Shown: piece after piece, positions 58,690-64,000 of the stretch
How positions within the stretch are numbered: position 1 is the first letter of the stretch
Layout: each line of letters starts with the position of its first letter
NCBI RefSeq assembly: GCF_036785885.1
Contig: NC_092323.1
Location: forward strand, 23,382,501 to 23,446,500
Direction of reading: 5' to 3'
From: Coffea arabica
Lineage: Eukaryota; Streptophyta; Magnoliopsida; Gentianales; Rubiaceae
Length of the DNA stretch: 64,000 nt
Position numbers and translations under genes: made by a program
Notes under the pieces: generated by a model
The model's database searches: none
The model's input: the letters and a program-made list of their open reading frames with translations, nothing else
Told to the model about the DNA's origin: nothing

Positions 58690-60020
58690 GCATGTGTCAA
58701 TTAAGGAGTCGTTGGCCATGACACTAGTTATGTTGAGTCATAACATGCGCACTTGCGTTGTGACTGAGAGATTTCAACATTCAACAGAAATCATCCACAG
58801 AAAATGCTACGAAAGTGCTCTTGGAGCTATGTAGATTTGCAAAAAAGATTATTCGACCAAAACAAACAAATGTGTATCTACCAATAAGATATGACACCAA
58901 GTATTATCCTTAATTCAAGGTTAGAGATGACAAAATTCTACCAGTTTGTTAGCACAACACATTTTTATATTTAATTGATCCTTGGTATGCTAATTTTGCT
59001 ATAGCATTTGCTATGCCAAACTTTTTAAAAATATATATGTGACTCTGTCCCCTTTAGTAAGTCATAGAAATAAGCAATTAGTAAAAAAACTCATTAAATC
59101 TCTTGCTCAAAGCAGAATATGGTAGCGTACTACATTTCTAAAGTTTTTCGATTTTCTTCTACCAACTATCCAATATTATTTAAAATGCAGGACGTTATGG
59201 GTGCTATGAACGGCACTCATATCATTGCTTTAGTTTCTACAACTGAGCAAGTGGTCTACAATAATAGGCATGTGATACAATTGCAAAATATTTTAATTAT
59301 ATATGACCATGATATGTGATTTGTTTTTATATATATATATATGCTGAATGGAAGGGTAGCGCACACGATGCACGAGTATTAGAAATTGCACTGAAAATGC
59401 ACATTGACTTTCCAGTTCCTTCTCTAGGTCCAAATTTAGTACTTATTTCAAATATTTAACATCATCATGCGCTAATTGTTCTATTTCGAAGAGCATAGAG
59501 TTAAATAAGTTGCTGTATTTCCTATATGCATGTAGGTAAGTCTATCTTATGGATGCTGCATATAAGATGGTGTCTGGATTTTCAGCATCATTCAAGGGAG
59601 GATGTGATACACGAGTTGGACAAGGACGTGAACGAGGCCAAGGGCCGAAGGAGTTATTCAATACTTATTACTCTTATCTTTATAATATAATTGAATGTAC
59701 TTTCAGTGTTTTGAAGCAATAATTTGCCTATTTGAAAGGGCTAGTTCCATATTCATATATGCAAAAGCATATCAATGTAGTGATAACGTATTGCGCATTT
59801 CATAATTTTTCTAAGTGAAAATCAAGTTTCAGATGATCACTTATTGCAGTACGAATAAGAGGACATGCAAGTTGAAGTGAAGGTAGAGTTGGTCCATACC
59901 CGCAGATACAACCATTGGTTATGTCCCCGCAGGAGATAGAAACTTGGAAAGTAATGAGAGAAGACATTGTTAATTAAATGTATGCTGCATAACGTAGACG
60001 AAGACAGTAGTAAGATGACT
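58690..60020 (+). pseudogene. PIF/Harbinger transposase (DDE nuclease) pseudogene
   Basis: Recognisable in shifting plus-strand frames. The first block is SHNMRTCVVTERFQHSTEII (about 58730-58800). Next is MQDVMGAMNGTHIIALV, where the first catalytic Asp of the usual DGTHI motif is Asn. Then come AEWKGSAHDARVLEIAL, DAAYKMVSGFSASFKGG, LYNIIECTFSVLKQ (the region of the catalytic Glu) and VITYCAFHNF. A final block near 59940-60000 resembles the C-terminal MREDIVN...MYAA motif. Frameshifts, stops and an expanded TA run at 59327-59342 break the frame. It is unrelated in position to the Harbinger-like element at 11708-15070 and might represent the autonomous partner type, which is inference. Confidence 0.75.
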
Positions 60021-62386
60021 TTAATGTCAATATAATACTAGGTAATAACTAAGGAAGTTCTACAGCTTTTACATGAAATTAGGAAGATCAGGACAATGAT
60101 ATTAGTGGCCTTAACAACTTCATAATGTTGACTTATTCTAAGGGGTAGTTTAGTAGTAGGATCTTTTTAATGCCATAAAATAGGAGATGCAATTTACTTC
60201 TATTAGTGCACCAAATTGTGGACTGTGTGTTGCTTTAGTCTAGGGGATATTATATGGTGCATTGCATTCGAAGTTGCTATTGTACTGGTGGTATAGCATC
60301 AAATGTGATACATGATTGCAGGAATTCTATGTAGTTTTAGGATAGGATAAAGGCATAAAACAAACTCTGCTGCTATGGTGGATCATAAATTCTACCCATG
60401 CAAGTTTGTAGATTCAAATGTCGAATTTTTTGGCTACCAAAGCTGCCTTTATTATCAAGTAATGGAGATGAAAAAAGTCTTAACCATGACTTCTCAATAT
60501 AACCAATGACATTTGCAACTTTTCCCAAAGTAACTGGATGGAGAGATAATTTGAATTAATGAAGTACTTTTTTCTTTGTGCTAAATGATATTCTGGTTAG
60601 CTATGTCTAGTGAACGGAAGAACAGCATTAAACGTTTTAGGCTAGTTCTGTGGTTTTTAGATTTGTCGGTGTCACTTGCCATGTCTTCATCATAACAACC
60701 AGATCTCACATGAATGGAAAGGCTGCTGCACTAAACATGAGACGGTTGCAAAGTGTAATGGAAATAAACTAAGGAGCAATTCAACTGATGCAGCTACGTG
60801 GAACAGCTTACATGGAAATACGTGTTCTTGTGGGCAATCGAATTAGTTTCAACTTATTCTTTGCAATCCAAACGATTTTTTTGTTATTTGAAATGTCTTT
60901 TTAATTTAATAAGTATTATGGCAAATAATATTTCAAATAGTTAGATATCCAAACATAATCAATATTTTAGGAACTAAAAATAGTTACTTGGTCAATTACA
61001 TCCTAGCTATGCCTTGATGGACACCGGTCAATTGCATGTCCGCATTGCTTATAGTGAAAGCAAACTAGATGAAGGCCTGATCAATTGCATGTCCACATTA
61101 CTTACAATGAATGCAAATTAGAAGGCCTTCACAAATCATGATCAATCTAGGCATAAGGGGTGAGTGCTTACTTTTAATTTATTTCAGCACAAATAAGTAT
61201 ATCACAGACAAACACAATAAACAAATCTAGACCACAGAGGAAGAAATATTTCCTGTACTTGCTCTGAATAATGGCCTTCATTTACTAATTGTGACATAAT
61301 GGCCTTGAACAACCTCCAAGACCACCTCTCAAAATCCTGTCATAGTCCTCCTTAGAATGAAAAATGACAAGAAAGACATCATTTTCTTGATCAATTATTT
61401 CAAAATTGTTGAAGCTCCACAAATGTGTGAGATACCTATCTAGTAGATTATAGTACTAGTTTTCTAAAACTAGGAAGGTAGCCATTTAACTGACTTTATG
61501 AGCCAAGAATTAATGGGTTCAATTGAACGAGTTTGGATAAAAAAAATTAGAGAATTGAATGATGCTATAAATATACCTTAGTTATAAATGAATTAAAACA
61601 ACACCATAACACACTTCTCACTTATGGTATTTTTAAACTTCAAATGAAAATAGATGAAAAAAAGAAGAAAAAAGCGAAAATGGATGAGTTTACAATTAAA
61701 TTGATAAGACCTATCTGACATAATATAAAATTTAAAATTACAATTAAAATTAAAAGAAAATTCATTAGATCAATAATAATTGTCTAAATGATCCAAAGGT
61801 AAAAAATAAATACTAGAAAAGTTTTGAATATTGAACTCAAGTTCAAAGAAATTAAAGGAAAATTAAAAAAGGTGAAAAAAAGTGCATCAAGAAGCAAAAA
61901 AAAAAAAAAAGGTCAAAGAAACCGATTTTTCTGAGTCAAACCCGATTTTAATCCTGTCAACTGCTACCCGGTCTCACTAGATGACTCCGACCGGGCAGCT
62001 CTAGCCGATCGCTCCGGTCCGAGTTTTTCCCAATGCAACGACCCAAAAGGCAAAGAAAGAAAACTTTCCATAAACTTTCAGACCTGGACTTCTGCTCCAT
62101 GGTTTCCCCGATTCGGGAAAATTATGCATTTTCCTTTTCACCCCTCTCATTGGCTGGCGTCTGATTCATATCCATAGTTTCTCCATGAGAAAGGGACCTT
62201 TTTGCTTTCCCTTTTGCTCCAATTGTCACTAAGATTTGGTTCCCCAAAACCCCACAATTGCATTAGGGTCTAGGTTTTCTGGGTTTTTTTTTCTCCATTC
62301 CAGCGGTTGTCTTCATTTCATGCTGCTGGAGAAATGAAGACATCCTAGATTTCTGTGGTGATTGATCAACAAGCAAAGCTGTGAAG
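60021..62386. other. Intergenic DNA and kinase gene upstream region
   Basis: No gene recognised. A short CCGG-rich stretch at 61920-62030 resembles the ends of the MITE at 3596-4406 and may be a degenerate relative. From about 62040 the base composition becomes less AT-biased, consistent with the promoter and 5' untranslated region of the kinase gene. I cannot place the transcription start. Confidence 0.45.
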
Positions 62387-62446
62387 ATGTCTAGGCAATC
62401 AACAACTCCTGCTTTTCACAAGTCCAAGACACTTGACAACAAATAT
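62387..62446 (+). CDS. MAP3K-epsilon-like protein kinase, exon 1
   Basis: Twenty codons from ATG (MSRQSTTPAFHKSKTLDNKY) to a donor GTAAGA at 62447. This matches the N-terminus of the plant MAPKKK epsilon family, which begins with a short Ser/Thr-rich segment and HKSKTLDNKY ahead of the kinase domain. These kinases act in cytokinesis, pollen development and stress signalling through MAPK cascades or Hippo-like roles. The start was chosen for its match to the family N-terminus. Confidence 0.88.
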
Positions 62447-62655
62447 GTAAGAATTCTTTGAATTCCCACACCCTTTTTGTTTACTTTCATGATCCCAATT
62501 TTGCTTTTTTGGAGAAAATTCTTACTGAAACTGTTAGATGATCTTTGTTTGGAGAATATTGGGTTTCATGATTCAGTCGGCGCTCGGGATTTTATTGATC
62601 AAATTGATCAATGCGCAATCAGTTTTATTGATAAGTTAATCACATTGCACTTCTT

Positions 62656-62692
62656 TGTGTGTGTGTGTGCGCGCGTGTGTTGGGGGGGGGGA
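62656..62692. repeat. TG/CG microsatellite and G run in intron 1
   Basis: (TG)n followed by (CG)n, TG and a run of G within intron 1 of the kinase gene. Confidence 0.85.
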
Positions 62693-62839
62693 GGTGTTTG
62701 GTTTAACAGTTTAAAGTTTTTGAGCAGTTGGGTTTTGGATTTTAGCAAATTTTCTGGCAAGAATCAATGTGGAAGCCAATGTAGGTTTCATTTTTGTGTT
62801 GCATTCATTTGTTTATGCGTTGAATTCTGCTTGGTGAAG

Positions 62840-62974
62840 ATGCTCGGCGATGAGATTGGAAAAGGAGCATATGGGCGAGTATACAAAGGCTTGGACTTGG
62901 AGAATGGAGACTTTGTTGCTATTAAGCAAGTCTCTCTGGAGAATATTGCTCAAGAAGACCTGAATATTATCATG
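62840..62974 (+). CDS. MAP3K-epsilon-like protein kinase, exon 2 (gene continues beyond window)
   Basis: Forty-five codons after an acceptor (GGTGAAG) up to a donor GTATAC at 62975. They encode MLGDEIGKGAYGRVYKGLDL, then the invariant Lys in VAIKQVSLENI, ending QEDLNIIM. The Gly-rich loop (GKGAYG) and ATP-binding Lys are intact, so the visible kinase lobe looks functional. The following exon, expected to begin QEIDLLK by family comparison, is not in the window, so intron 2 is at least 1026 bp. A long open frame spanning intron 1 and this exon (from 62477) is a read-through artefact. Confidence 0.9.
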
Positions 62975-64000
62975 GTATACTTAATTACTGCCCCTCATTC
63001 TCTGTTTCTTTTGTTTGTGTTTTTTTTTGACTGCTCTTGCGTAAAAGATAGTTTGTTTTGTACGGTTAATCACAAAAAAGGAAAAAAAGGAAGGGTAGAG
63101 GAAAAGGGGATAAATAAACTGATCCATGAATTTGGGCAGCATAAATTAAGGAGGATTAGATGGATGACTAGAAATATAATTGGCAGAATTAGCAAAAAAG
63201 GCAGGTCTGGGTGCCTAAAGATTAAAGAGGCAGAGTCTTTAAAGGGCATTTCACCTGAATTTTTTTACCTATTATATTACACTGCTAAATGTCCAAAAAA
63301 AATGTCCACACGTTGCACAAGAATCAGCAGAAATGCCATTTAGAATAAAAGGTGAAGAACTATGATGCCCTCCATGGCTCCATATGAAATAAGCAAAGCA
63401 CACCCTTTTAACAATTTTTCCCAGTATGATGTAGGCCAAACCTGTACAGTTTACTATTCGTTGATGGTTGTAAATGGTCGGCCATAAGCATAGTTGTTAT
63501 AGGTACATAGGCATGCTCTAGTTGCAGAATTTGGAGTGAGTCAAAGGCTTGTGCCTCACAACCATGAAGTGTGAAGATCAAGCATGCCTCTTTCCTGTTG
63601 GCCTAAGGTGAAGGCACTTAAGGCGTGCACCTTCTACAAAGCAACTGATACTTTTTATCTTTGCTTTTATTGCTACTTTCAAGTTGTATTGTCCTTATTG
63701 CTTGTATGTCGGTCTAACAATTTCCAGAAATTTTCCTCATTGACTCCTTTCTCTAAACTCACAGTAGTCGTAGTTGTATTACCGTGCACTTTTAATCTGT
63801 GGGTTTTTTGGTGACTTTGTTTGCGTAATTAAGTTGCTCTGTGAATTTCATTCCCCATGACACGGGATGCGAGTTTGAATAAGCTAAGTTGCTTCTCTCT
63901 CTCTCTCTCTCTTCCCCCAAAATTTTTCTGAGTATTATTGCGATTGGAAAGGCATGCTTTGCCTAACTAAACTGATGCAGTCGACAAGGAGCTCTAGCAG
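62975..64000 (+). other. Kinase gene intron 2, incomplete
   Basis: The sequence after the donor at 62975 shows no further kinase coding. The acceptor is beyond the window. It contains ordinary AT-rich intron DNA with a TC microsatellite at about 63892-63912. Confidence 0.65.
63892..63912. repeat. TC dinucleotide microsatellite
   Basis: About ten TC units in intron 2 of the kinase gene. Confidence 0.85.

Noticed and set aside
62477..63343. A 288-codon open frame overlapping the kinase exon 2
   Set aside because: It reads through intron 1 and past the donor of exon 2. Only residues from MLGDEIGKGAYG to LNIIM have kinase character, and splice sites explain the rest.
63480..63660. GGCTTGTGCCTCACA/AAGGCACTTAAGGCG words in kinase intron 2, possibly a MITE
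   Set aside because: Short and imperfect, with no terminal repeats or target duplication visible.

Overview
This is nuclear DNA from a eudicot plant. It is AT-rich, has GT-AG introns, and is packed with plant transposon families: Ty3/gypsy LTR elements, hAT, MULE and PIF/Harbinger remnants, and MITEs. Only two ordinary host genes are visible. One is a single-exon DUF4228/PADRE-type gene at 4777-5313 (+). The other is the 5' end of a MAP3K-epsilon-like protein kinase gene at 62387 onward (+), with two exons in the window and the rest beyond it. I cannot name the species from the sequence.

Left part, 1-10.5 kb: two copies of a MULE-type MITE (1-291 partial; 626-3488 with a 9-bp target duplication). 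The second copy is split by a 2-kb LTR-like insertion (656-2638). A different MITE with a 9-bp duplication (3596-4406) lies just upstream of the PADRE gene. After quiet intergenic DNA comes a hAT MITE with an 8-bp duplication (9976-10456).

Middle left, 10.5-30 kb: a low-complexity repeat (here called R) occurs twice, at about 10.68-16.08 kb and 25.26-27.30 kb. The first copy is split by a 3.4-kb PIF/Harbinger-like element (11708-15070, TAA duplications). That element carries exon-like pieces of host genes, including a CYP93-like cytochrome P450 exon. Next comes a decayed MULE transposase gene (16155-22630), itself broken by an LTR-like insertion (16322-17561) and by a nearly intact 4455-bp hAT element (17737-22191). 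The hAT element has an 8-bp duplication and a BED-finger/hATC transposase with one homopolymer frameshift.

Middle right, 30-57.8 kb: a nest four elements deep. A MITE-like repeat Y (30702-57582) is split by Ty3/gypsy chromovirus A (30764-56347, minus strand, TSD CCATT, 3.8-kb LTRs). The right LTR of A is split by a gag-protease-only Athila/Tat-type element B (43305-55636, TSD ATTTG, 1425-bp LTRs). The left LTR of B is split by a solo LTR, C (43692-47398, TSD GGTAC). Element B has been rearranged: a second piece of A's LTR sits between B's gag gene and B's right LTR. A's gag-pol frame is one uninterrupted reading frame carrying nine nonsense codons and no frameshift.

Right part, 57.8-64 kb: a PIF/Harbinger transposase pseudogene (about 58.69-60.02 kb), then plain intergenic DNA, then the kinase gene. 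No CRISPR array, rRNA or functional tRNA gene was seen. No operon-like gene cooperation applies. The biology here is layered transposon insertion and decay between two host genes.
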